Origin: Amaurobius ferox
Lineage: Eukaryota > Arthropoda > Arachnida > Araneae > Amaurobiidae
Assembly (NCBI GenBank): GCA_951213105.1
Contig: OX578139.1
Coordinates: forward strand, 73,540,684 to 73,604,683
Length of the DNA stretch: 64,000 nucleotides
Direction of reading: 5' to 3'
Shown here: piece after piece, positions 46,801 to 57,068 of the stretch
How positions within the stretch are numbered: position 1 is the stretch's first letter
Layout of the letters: each line of letters starts with the position of its first letter
Program-made: the position numbers and the translations under genes
Notes under the pieces: model-generated
Seen by the model: the letters and a program-made list of their open reading frames with translations, nothing else
The model's database searches: none
What the model was told of the DNA's origin: nothing

Positions 46801-46816
46801 CTCGGCGCGAGCCGAG
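46801..46816 (+). other. GC-rich hairpin with GCGA tetraloop in the R/leader region
   Basis: CTCGGC, loop GCGA, GCCGAG: a perfect 6-bp stem closed by a GNRA-type tetraloop, in a GC-richer island about 95 bases after the TATA box. It is repeated at 50887-50902 in the 3' LTR. In the RNA it would be near the 5' end; a role in packaging or dimerisation is conceivable but not shown. Confidence 0.5.
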
Positions 46817-47151
46817 CGAAATGCGTTCTGAGGAACGAACGCCTTATTTCCCGGCCTGCCTGTAAATGTGTGTGGAATCCTGATATCAGAGTGTTTTTTT
46901 TTTACTTGAAATGACGTTGCGAGCGAAGTGATTGATGTCTACTGAAGTATCGTCGGCGCCTTTGGAATAGTTGTTTACTTCCGGAGGTCAGATTTGTTCT
47001 TTCATAGTGAACTGAGTAGTTTAAATTTTCCGAGTCTTAGGACCGGACCTCCAATTGTTTACTTCACGGTTTTGATGATGGAGCTGTCTGTTCTTTTGTT
47101 CCGAGCGATGTCCACTGGCGCTCTGCTACTCTCGGCTGAGAATTTTATGAT

Positions 47152-47433
47152 GTGAAGGAGCTGCCCGTTTTTGTGCAGATCAGGCCTTGGGAGTGTTCTT
47201 TTCGCGGAGTTTTGGAACACCATATTCCACTTGAATGGTTGGACTCACTTGATGTACCGATGCCCTACGGGAGGTACTTCTCCGTTTGGCCTCTTCTGGA
47301 GCAGGAAGGGACTGCACCCAAGCTGATGATGACTGACATCAATTTCGTCCTCGGGACTTTATTACTGCCGTTCAGCGTTTTCCCGTTTATGGGTGATATC
47401 TTTTCATTAATTTTATTCTTTTGCAGTATTTAA
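47152..47433 (+). CDS. 93-codon ORF inside the LTR, function unknown
   Basis: Starts MKELPVFVQIRPWECSFRGV and ends in a hydrophobic segment (FPFMGDIFSLILFFCSI). An identical protein is encoded in the 3' LTR at 51236-51517. It lies in the GC-richer R/U5 part of the LTR. Identity between LTRs only reflects recent insertion and does not prove selection. No family recognised; several upstream ATGs in the leader argue against efficient translation. Confidence 0.2.
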   Translation: MKELPVFVQIRPWECSFRGVLEHHIPLEWLDSLDVPMPYGRYFSVWPLLEQEGTAPKLMMTDINFVLGTLLLPFSVFPFMGDIFSLILFFCSI

Positions 47434-47750
47434 AGTTAAATTAAATTGGCATGACTAAGACCCCTTTCACTTATATATTTTAAGTTGCGGATCCTGTGGT
47501 TATCTTTTTAAATTTTGTTCTAAATTCCCTTTTGGCTAACTTATGTTTTTTTTATCTAAAATTCTAGTTTAGATAAATAGTTGAATAAGTTTAATATTGT
47601 TAACTTTAAAATTTAATATTCTAACGTTTTTTTTACCACTATACGACCGGCCATTCCATTCTATTTATTTATTTAAGTTGTTTATTAGATTTGTTAGTTA
47701 ATGAGATGTAAAAAGTTTTGAAAATTCTTTTAAAAATGAAGTTTAAATTT

Positions 47751-47756
47751 TAATAA
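47751..47756 (+). promoter_or_regulatory. Candidate polyadenylation signal in LTR
   Basis: AATAAA followed within ~30 bases by a TGTGTTCTTTCTTTTA GU/U-rich stretch. The same in the 3' LTR near 51840. Confidence 0.5.
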
Positions 47757-48130
47757 ACGTTAGATTTTGAAAACCTAAAAATCTGTGTTCTTTCTTTTAC
47801 TTTTAATGTTTTTATTTTTAGGAAAGTTCCATTTAATTACAGGAGTACATATTTGTACACGTAGGGAAACTGGTCAATAGGTCCACATTCAGTTTATTTC
47901 TAGAATGTTTTCAGGTCAGAGGAACTTTAGAACTTTTCAGAGTGTATTTCAGTGTTTTCAGATTTATGTTAGATGAACTTTGAGGAACTTTACAAATTTC
48001 AGATATTTTTGAGTGTTTTCAGAAGAATGATTTTTAGGTTTTTACAAGTTTAAGAACTTTGGAATATATGATAGAATGTTTTTAGTATATCATAAAGTCA
48101 TAATGTTAGTTTCCTCCCCCCCCCCAACAA

Positions 48131-48146
48131 TTGGCGCAGTTTGACC
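48131..48146 (+). promoter_or_regulatory. Candidate primer-binding site (tRNA-Ser-like)
   Basis: TTGGCGCAGTTTGACC begins one to two bases after the LTR end. Its TGGCGCAGT core resembles the tRNA-Ser primer site reported for 17.6/297-type Gypsy elements of insects. Identification rests on about nine bases. Confidence 0.55.
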
Positions 48147-50215
48147 AGTCTAGGGGCTTATTCATGCTAACTGTAATAGATGTTCTTAATAGTTTTTGTT
48201 CTTAAAAATGAAATTTCGGTTTATTCTAAAAGTGATTACTGTTGAAATGTTAATATGTTCTTAAACTGAGGCATGATGTTTTAGAATGTTCTTGATTTAA
48301 ATTAGAGGAATTTATTTTAATATTTTGATTAAAATTTTAGGATTAATTTAAATATTTTCATTTAGAATTTTTTGAGGAAACTTTTGAATTTGACTTTTTC
48401 ATTTAGAATTTTTATTTAAGCATTCCTTAATGTAAATTAATTTGATTTGAATTTTATTATTTGAAGTAGTGTGAAATTGCATTTAATTCATAAATTTAAG
48501 AGATTATAAGTATTTGAAGAACGCACTTTATAGTATTTACATTTTTTGTTCTAATCCCATCTCATTAACAAATTTTTTTTATTTTGTTGTTCTTGTAACC
48601 CACGCTCCCAGCAACACTTAAAATTGTTTTGATAAAATAGAGAAAAATTAATTGAGTAAATTTAATATGAGAATATTTTTTTTTATTAAGTTAAATTGTA
48701 TAGAATTAAAGCAGTAGTTTTTCGACTTAGAATTTTTTGTATGTTCTGATTTGGAATTGAGATTTAAATGCTCACTGATATGTGAATGTAGATGATGAAA
48801 TGCTGTTGATTTATTGAAAAATTGGGTAATGCAGGTGTTTTTTACACTCCAATATGAGTGTGACATAAATGTCATCTTGAGTTATCTTGTTCTTCACATT
48901 GATCATTTGTTTGGTTTTCACACTCAAATAGAGTGGTGATAAAATCAGTTTGTTTGTTCTTAATTCTGAATCTGATATTGATATTTTAATACTGTCTTTA
49001 AAAATTTTTTGGGTCGTTAAAGTGGAAAAATTTATTTTATTTATAGGAGAATTAAATTTTTTTTAAGTGGAATATTTAAAATTGTGCAATGCAATTTGAG
49101 TTCTTTTGGTTTTAAAATTTAAATGGGGATTTGTAATTTGATTTTTCTTTGGTATTTTGGTTAAAGTAATGTGATACACTTGGCTGTTAGTGAATTTAAA
49201 TGTACTACTTATACTTGATGGATATTTTTGTGCTATTTTTTTGGGGTTCAAAAAAGATTCACAACCTTTGAGAGGACTCACAACCCTCGGCCCCTTGTCT
49301 TAATTTTTTTTTATTTTTATGAGAATTTTTTGAGATTTCCAGAGTTGCAGTTATGATATTTGAGTTTATTGTTGTTGAGAGTGCAAGATGTTGCACAATA
49401 ATTAGTAGAATCGCGTTTATTGATATTGGTGTAAAATGATGCATAAGGTCATTTTTATGTATATTTGTATTTTGAACGATCTAATTTGCCAAGTAATCAG
49501 TTTATAGTATAATTTGTAAACAAGTCGGTTAAATTTGTGTTCAGTTCCAAATTGTTAGAGAATTGAGTTTGTTATTTTGGGGGTAAATATTCCACAAATT
49601 TTTTTTTGTTTGTAACTTGAGCCAACTTTGATATTATTATTTAAATTGAAAATTATGCTTCGAATATTTGTTTTCTTTGTAGAGGAGGAGATGGTGATGA
49701 ATTTGATGATTGTATTTATTGGTTGTTATGTTGAAGGTACCATTTCAAAATTTATTGTTTAGAATATTGGAATTCTTTGGCTGGTCCAAAGTTTTCGTTA
49801 AAATTTATGTTTATTCATGACAGCTAATGATATAGAGCACTGTTTATTATTTTTCTACTGTTTCTCTTTGATGACGTATTTGTTGAAGCATTTTAAAAAT
49901 GCATTGATGAACTTTTCATGGTATAGAGTTATAGTGAAGTTAGAGAGTTTAATGTTGAAATGTTGAATCTATATGTATGTTTAAGAATTTAGAGTTGAGA
50001 AATTTATGATCTAATATTATGAAAGTGTTTAGTGAAGTGATTATTGATTTATTTATAAGGAATTTGATTTTTATGTGATTTTTATGGCTCATGTTACAGC
50101 TGTAGTTGAGATTTAGATTTTTTTTTTTCTCCTTCGTTTCGCGGAATTTTGTCATGTGTTAGCTAAAATTTTTCATTTTTCAAATGAAAAATTTTTTTGG
50201 GACGTTCGAAGGAGT
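48147..50215 (+). other. Non-coding interior of the LTR element
   Basis: Strongly T- and G-rich with few C residues on the plus strand. Short minus-strand frames (for example 48648-48875, 49259-49444, 49949-50155) are Asn/Ser/Ile/Lys-rich by-products of that skew. No polymerase or capsid domain is present. Confidence 0.75.
50206..50215 (+). promoter_or_regulatory. Candidate polypurine tract
   Basis: CGAAGGAG then TT immediately before the 3' LTR. Short for a polypurine tract. Confidence 0.4.
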
Positions 50216-52218
50216 TGTTGGGTTATACTTTTGGATATTTAATATTTTAGGTATTTTGTTTTTAGTTTAAATGTGTTCAGGGGTCTTGTTTACATAGTCA
50301 TTCTCTTTTAGTTATCCATTTTCCAATTGTTTAGGTTTTTGATATTCTTTGTTCAAATAGGTTCTATTCCATAGGTTTTGTGTAAAAAACGGCGAAAGTT
50401 CGTTCTTTTCAGGTTTTAGCAATTTAAATTTATTTAAATTGGCTAATTTGTGATTCCATTTCTTGCCCTTTTTATTCCCTTTAATTTGATTCCAAATTTA
50501 TTGCTCTCGGTTAAAAATTGGTTAATTCATCGCAATTTTACAGTTTTATTCTATTTTCAGCTTTTTAAATATTTCAGAATCGTCCATATTTAAATTATTG
50601 CCGAATTCGTATTTTCCAAATCGTTTCACTTCATTTCTTTTTAATTTTCGTCTGCTCTAAAATTACATTTCTCTTCTTTAAAGTTTCGAGTTTTTAATTG
50701 GTTGATCGTAATATTAAAATCGTCTGTCATTAATTATTTTATCGTTCATCGATAATTTTGTTTACAATCTGTGGCAGCGATGTTTCGCAGTATATAAGCA
50801 AATCGCGCACTTTTTCGATCTCTTTGCTCTTTTGCTCTTTTGATTGGAACTAAAATGTAGTCTTATAGAGTTGTTGTTTTCAGCGCCTCGGCGCGAGCCG
50901 AGCGAAATGCGTTCTGAGGAACGAACGCCTTATTTCCCGGCCTGCCTGTAAATGTGTGTGGAATCCTGATATCAGAGTGTTTTTTTTACTTGAAATGACG
51001 TTGCGAGCGAAGTGATTGATGTCTACTGAAGTATCGTCGGCGCCTTTGGAATAGTTGTTTACTTCCGGAGGTCAGATTTGTTCTTTCATAGTGAACTGAG
51101 TAGTTTAAATTTTCCGAGTCTTAGGACCGGACCTCCAATTGTTTACTTCACGGTTTTGATGATGGAGCTGTCTGTTCTTTTGTTCCGAGCGATGTCCACT
51201 GGCGCTCTGCTACTCTCGGCTGAGAATTTTATGATGTGAAGGAGCTGCCCGTTTTTGTGCAGATCAGGCCTTGGGAGTGTTCTTTTCGCGGAGTTTTGGA
51301 ACACCATATTCCACTTGAATGGTTGGACTCACTTGATGTACCGATGCCCTACGGGAGGTACTTCTCCGTTTGGCCTCTTCTGGAGCAGGAAGGGACTGCA
51401 CCCAAGCTGATGATGACTGACATCAATTTCGTCCTCGGGACTTTATTACTGCCGTTCAGCGTTTTCCCGTTTATGGGTGATATCTTTTCATTAATTTTAT
51501 TCTTTTGCAGTATTTAAAGTTAAATTAAATTGGTATGACTAAGACCCCTTTCACTTATATATTTTAAGTTGCGGATCCTGTGGTTATCTTTTTAAATTTT
51601 GTTCTAAATTCCCTTTTGGCTAACTTATGTTTTTTTTATCTAAAATTCTAGTTTAGATAAATAGTTGAATAAGTTTAATATTGTTAACTTACTTTAAAAT
51701 TTAATATTCTAACGTTTTTTTTTACCACTATACGACCGGCCATTCCATTCTATTTATTTATTTAAGTTGTTTATTAGATTTGTTAGTTAATGAGATGTAA
51801 AAAGTTTTGAAAATTCTTTTAAAAATGAAGTTTAAATTTTAATAAACGTTAGATTTTGAAAACCTAAAAATCTGTGTTCTTTCTTTTACTTTTAATGTTT
51901 TTATTTTTAGGAAAGTTCCATTTAATTACAGGAGTACATATTTGTACACGTAGGGAAACTGGTCAATAGGTCCACATTCAGTTTATTTCTAGAATGTTTT
52001 CAGGTCAGAGGAACTTTAGAACTTTTCAGAGTGTATTTCAGTGTTTTCAGATTTATGTTAGATGAACTTTGAGGAACTTTACAAATTTCAGATATTTTTG
52101 AGTGTTTTCAGAAGAATGATTTTTAGGTTTTTACAAGTTTAAGAACTTTGGAATATATGATAGAATGTTTTTAGTATATCATAAAGTCATAATGTTAGTT
52201 TCCTCCCCCCCCCCAACA
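50216..52218 (+). repeat. 3' long terminal repeat
   Basis: 2,003 bp, near-identical to 46130-48129; carries the same TATA box, tetraloop hairpin, 93-codon ORF (51236-51517) and AATAAA. Three extra bases come from indels in T and ACTT runs and the terminal C run. Confidence 0.92.
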
Positions 52219-52275
52219 ACTACAGTTAGTTAACAGTTAAAAACTAGTTACTACAGTTAAAAACTAACTTAGAAC
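52219..52275. repeat. AGTTAAAAACTAA minisatellite, right of LTR element
   Basis: CTACAGTTAGTTAACAG then two AGTTAAAAACTA(G/A) copies; continuation of the array at 46060. Confidence 0.75.
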
Positions 52276-52424
52276 AGCACGGTACACGTAGAAAAGATGC
52301 TCAAACTCAGATATTCTGTAGACATTCAGACATTCTGTAGAATATTAGGTCAAAATTGAGCTAGAAAAGAAACTCGACAGAAACTAGAGATAAGATACGG
52401 TCATCCGTACTATCAGATTTTGCC
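52276..52424. other. Spacer
   Basis: A small duplication GACATTCAG(A)(C)ATTCTGTAGA near 52310-52345; nothing else seen. Confidence 0.4.
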
Positions 52425-53685
52425 GCAATAAAACAATTGTGGCCGCAATAAAACAATTGCGGCCGCAATAAAGCAATTGTGGCCGCAATAAAACAATTGC
52501 ATAATAATTTCAAAATATCAATAATTTCGGAATCAACAATCCTCTAAAATATCAATAAAAATGGTGCTTAAACCTGAAGACCGTAATTGATATTACCCAG
52601 TCAAAAATGCAATGTCAATGAAATTTATTTTATGTACATACCTTCACTATTCAAATCGGAAAATATTTAATAAAAATCGATTGCCGCATAAACACATTGG
52701 ATTTAAATCCGTTACTAAGCGACATAATATCATTTGAATCAAATAAATTGGTGGAAAAAATATCGTCTGAAAAATGCTATCTCTATGGGAGGTTTGGCTA
52801 CATTTTCGTCAATTTAGCGAGATTTTAAAAAATCGCAAAATTTATCGAATGAAAAAATACGACAAATTGACGAAATATCATCACAATACTATCCCCTAAC
52901 AAAACGCAATTAATTTCATTTATTTAGAGCAATTTCATCAATTTCAAGATATTTTTAAGAATTTGCAAATATTTTTTTTCAATTTCTTGACATTTTAAAA
53001 ATTTGTTAAATATGTTACTAAGTAGGACGGTGGGATTGGCAGACAAATGCAAAGGAAACATCATTTCAGTACTCTCGTCTAACAAAATAAAATAAATTTC
53101 ATTGATTTTCATCGTTTTTATCAATATGGCGACATTTCCTTCCATTTGGCGACATTTCCGTTAATTTGGCAGCGTTTAAGTTGCCAAGTTAAGAAAAGTT
53201 GCCATATCCCATCGAATTCGTCGCTCTGAATGTGCGGATCTGAATAAAACATCCTGATCCCGTTTGTATATACTAAATGAAAACACTTAACTTATAATAG
53301 AAGATATACCCGTTCTACTCATTTTTGTTTCAGCAATCGGATTAAGTTTTTTGGCTAAACATAATAGATGAGTTTATTAGCTAAACACAAATCGAAAAAA
53401 TAATAATAAACATTAACAAACACATTTCATTTAATTGCTTTGCGAGCAACATGATATAAGATAGAATCTTCCTCATAAATTGCTAATAATTAAATACCTA
53501 TTTTGATTGCTTAATACTGTTCATTGTTGAGTAAGAATTTGTGAAAAATAAACCATGGTGATAGATTTTCTATTTAAATTCATGTATCAAACATTCATGG
53601 TTTTAAAGGATTCATGTTTTCAAAAAATGACTAATTAACGCAAAATTCTTCCACCAAACTCAGAGATCAAGTTTTAATTCAAGCT
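52420..53685 (-). mobile_element. Helitron family H copy, 5'-truncated (H0)
   Basis: Matches the minus-strand copy H2 (57.6-58.9 kb) in order: CATAATAATTTCAAAATATC, TAAACCTGAAGACCGTAATT, the TTGCCGCATAAACACATTGG block, the GTCGCCAAATT cluster near 52.8-53.2 kb and ACCAAACTCAGAGATCAAG at the end. It stops before the 148-bp modules and CTGT run, so the 5' terminus is missing, and no CTAG terminus is visible. A local expansion of a 20-bp unit is at its left edge. Confidence 0.7.
52424..52500. repeat. 20-bp tandem repeat (GCCGCAATAAAACAATTGTG)
   Basis: Four copies, alternating TTGTG/TTGCG. A single copy is present in related Helitrons, so this is a local amplification. Confidence 0.85.
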
Positions 53686-54193
53686 GGACGTTGCTATCTG
53701 GGAGCAGTGAATGTTTGTGTGTATGCGTGTCAAATTGTTGCACGCGACTATACATTCGTTGAAGCTAAATGATTTGCATCGATCCAAAATGTGGGAATGA
53801 TTTTTGCCTAAATCAGGCGATTTGGAAATTAAGTTATGATATCTCTGTATGTATTATTATTTACCTAGTTGGGGCTTATTTAGAAGCCGGTAAACATCCG
53901 ATATTTCATTCCTGTGTTCTAAATAATTTTCTTTTGTAGCTGTTTAAACTCTTATTACACATTTGCTAAATATGTCTTAGACATCAACTAATTGGCACGC
54001 TTTGATGAAACTATTTATTAGACTATCATGTGCGGTAGAGGACGAAACCAAATATTTTATCAGAATGAATTAAAATGACAGTTTATAAGACAAATTCCTA
54101 CAATTCAACCTTTAATTATTCAAAGCCTTCCCAGCGTTTTACCATTGGTCTGCAAAAGTTGCTACAGAATCTCATAAATACAATGACAGCATA
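53686..54193. other. No gene seen
   Basis: Spacer between H0 and the Helitron cluster. Confidence 0.4.
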
Positions 54194-54215
54194 TCTATAT
54201 AAATAAAAATGAAAA

Positions 54216-54216
<1 letters not shown>

Positions 54217-54271
<55 letters not shown>
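54217..54271 (+). repeat. (CTGT)n microsatellite in H1
   Basis: About 13-14 tetranucleotide copies directly after the Helitron 5' terminus. Copy number differs between H1, H2, H3 and H4. Confidence 0.95.
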
Positions 54272-54277
<6 letters not shown>

Positions 54278-54567
54278 ACACCATCACGGGAGAACGGCTG
54301 AACCGAATTTGATGAAATTTTGTGGGTAGCCCAGAAATAGCCCCACTTAAAATTATATCCGTGTTTTGAGTTTCTACGACCAGTGGTTCTCGAGATATTA
54401 GTATAAAACGAAATTTTCGTTTGTCTCATCATCACGGAAAAACGGCTGAACCGAATTTAATGAAATTTGGTGAATAGCCTTGAAATATCCCCCCATAAAT
54501 TTTGCCCAAGTTTCGAGTTTCTAAGACATGGGGTTGTCGAGATATTAATGAAAAACGGAACTTTTTC
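54272..54567 (+). repeat. Tandem 148-bp modules in H1
   Basis: Two imperfect copies start TTTGTC at 54272 and 54420. Each contains ATCACGG, GGCTGAACCGAATTTGATG (or TTTAATG), AAATTT(T/G)GTG and ends with TCGAGATATTA. The same pair occurs in H2, H3 and H4. Confidence 0.9.
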
Positions 54568-55639
54568 CTAGGAGTTCTACTCCCTAACTCCGTGGTTTAT
54601 CCAAACGAAAAGCTTGAAAATCGTTTGAAAGTGAATTAAAATTTAATCTCTGAGTTTGATGGGAGATTTTTTGCGTTAATTAGTCACTTTCTGAAAACAT
54701 GAATTGTTTGAAACATGATTTAAAGGGGAAATCTATCTCCATGGTTCATGGTTTATTTAAAACAAGCTTTTACGGAACAATGAGAAGTATAGAGAAATCA
54801 AAATCGTTATTTAATTTCGCAGTTTATGTTATAAGACATGACATATTTAACATGTTATAAGATTCTATCTTATATCATGTTACTCAGAAACGCAATTAAA
54901 TTAAATCTGTCTGTTAATTTTAATAATTATTTTTTCGATTTGAATAATAAATAAATGGATATAAAAATATATTTTAGAAAAGAACGATTTGATTTTTCTT
55001 ATAGCATTTTTGACTGGATAATATCAATTACGGTCTTCAGGTTTAAAAATTATTATTATTTATATTTTCGGGGATTATTGATTCAAGGATTATTGATATT
55101 CTCAAGTTATTATGCAATTATTTTATTATGACAAAAATTGTTTAAACTCATATATTGTATGTTGTACGAATCTTCTACAAATACACATGTATATCTTTTA
55201 ATCTACGAGAATATAAGTAGTACAGGTATATTGACATATGTTTTGATATATATTGGCATATATTGGAATCAATTACGACCTTCTGGTATAAAGAGTACGG
55301 ATATTATTGATGTTTTCAATTTATTACGTCATCTCTTTTATTTTGGCAAATATTTTTGAGACGCATATTGTAATACGGGTAATCTTCTACTAACACATTG
55401 GCATATTTTCTGATCTGCGACAATATAATTAGTACGGGGTTGAATATATTCATTCAATTCCTATTTTTTCTTCTGTAAATTTGCTTACAAAAGGGGGCAG
55501 GATGTTTTATTCTTCAGATCTGATCGTGAAGATAATTTTGCATAGTGAGAACATATATTCTTAAACTTCTCTTTAGGAGCAATAATTTTAATATTTTAAC
55601 AGAATTTGCACATGATTGCGAACTTTAAGTTTCTTTAAA

Positions 55640-55675
55640 TTATACACTCCGTACGAATAACGGGTGTGCTGTTAG
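55640..55675 (+). other. Relic Helitron 3' terminus inside H1
   Basis: ACACTCCGTACGAATAACGG then GTGTGCTGTTAG closely matches the true terminus ATACTCCGTACGAAGAACGG then GTATGCTGCTAG. The sequence after it (ATCATGTTGCTCGGCATCGC) matches a position near 54880 of the same element. Equivalent relic in H3 at ~61285-61316. Confidence 0.75.
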
Positions 55676-57068
55676 TGGTTGATAAATTTTAACATTTTAG
55701 GAGGATATATCATGTTGCTCGGCATCGCAATTAAATTAAATGTGTTTGTTAATGTTTTTATTATTTTTTTTCGATTTAAATAATAAATAAATGGATAAAT
55801 GGATATAAAAGTATATCTTATGAATGGACGGTTTGATTTTTCTTTTAATTATATTAATTGCTGACCGCGTACATCAATTTCATTTATTTTGGCAAAGAGT
55901 TTTCAAGCTTATATCGTATTTAGCTACTAAACTCATATATTGTGTTAACCAATAAATTCATATAGCCGATTGTTGAAACAGAAAAAGAGTAGAGCGGGTA
56001 TATCTTCTAATACAATTGTAGTGTTTTCATTTAGTATATTGAAACGGGATAAGAATGTTTCATTCAGATCTGCAAATTCAAAGCTACGAATTTGGAGGGA
56101 TATCGCTAATTTGACAACTTTTCTTAAACTTTGCCAAATTGACGGAAATGTCGCCAAATTGATATAAACGACACACAAACAGCTGCCATAAACCTTCGGG
56201 TTGGTCGTGTGGCTTGGGTCTTCTACATATCAATGAAATTTTTTTTTGTTTTGTTAGAAGAGAGTACTGAAATGATGTTTGGTTAGCATTTATCTGTCAG
56301 ACCAACCATCCTACTTAGTAATACATTTAGCGAATTTTTAAAATGTCACCAAATTGATAAAAATGTTTTCAAATCTATAAAAATATCTTGAAATTGATAA
56401 AATTGCGCTACATAAATGATATTAATTGTTTTTTGTTAGGGGATAGTATTGTGATGATATTTCGTCAATTTGTCGCAAAGTGGAACTGTCAGTTCTACAA
56501 TCCCACTTGGCGATAAATTTGGCGATTTTTTATAATGTCGCTAATTTGACGAAACTGTCGCCAAATGTTCCATAGAAATATAACTATTTAGACGATATTT
56601 TTTCTACCAATTTATTTGAAGCAAATGATATCATGTCGCTTAGCAACGGATTTAAATCCAATGTGTTTATGCGGCAGACGATTTTTATTAAATCCTTTCC
56701 GATTTGAATAATGAAGATATGTATATAAAATAAATTTCATTGCCATTTCATTTTGGACTGGATAATATCAATTATACTCTTCAGGTTTAAACATTATTAT
56801 TATTGATATTTTCCGGAATTATTGATTCAGGGATTATTGATATTTTTAAGTTATTACGCCATTGTTTTATTGCGGCAAAAATTGCTGACACACGCATATT
56901 GTACGTTGTACGAGTAATCTTCTAGGAATGCACGGGTATATCTTCTAACCTACGAGAATATAAGTAGTACAGGTATATTGGCATATATTTTGACATATAT
57001 TGGCATATATATTGGAATCAAGTACAGTCTTCTGGTATGAAGATTAAGTGGATTAATTATATATTCAA

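Larger units (their letters stand above)
46130..48129 (+). repeat. 5' long terminal repeat
   Basis: Begins TGTTGGGTTATACTTTTGG and ends CCCCCCAACA, so TG...CA with a 6-bp inverted end TGTTGG/CCAACA. A TATA-like GTATATAAGC is at 46703-46712 and AATAAACG at 47751-47758 with a GT/T-rich stretch after it, placing a long R region between them. A long C run precedes the end. Confidence 0.92.
46130..52218 (+). mobile_element. Young LTR retrotransposon without coding interior (LARD-like)
   Basis: Two nearly identical 2.0-kb LTRs bound a 2,086-bp interior. A primer-binding-like TGGCGCAGTT lies two bases after the 5' LTR and a short purine run GAAGGAG sits at the 3' LTR. The interior has no Gag, protease, RT or integrase, and the longest frames there are under 80 codons, so it must depend on a partner element. 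The LTRs differ, by my reading, at three substitutions (46579/50665, 46692/50778, 47450/51534) and three small indels, indicating a recent insertion. Confidence 0.88.

Noticed and set aside
46060..52275. Interpretation of the 4.1-kb-spaced repeats as a segmental duplication
   Set aside because: TG...CA ends, a PBS-like site, a purine run and the ACTA flank make LTRs of one retrotransposon the better explanation.
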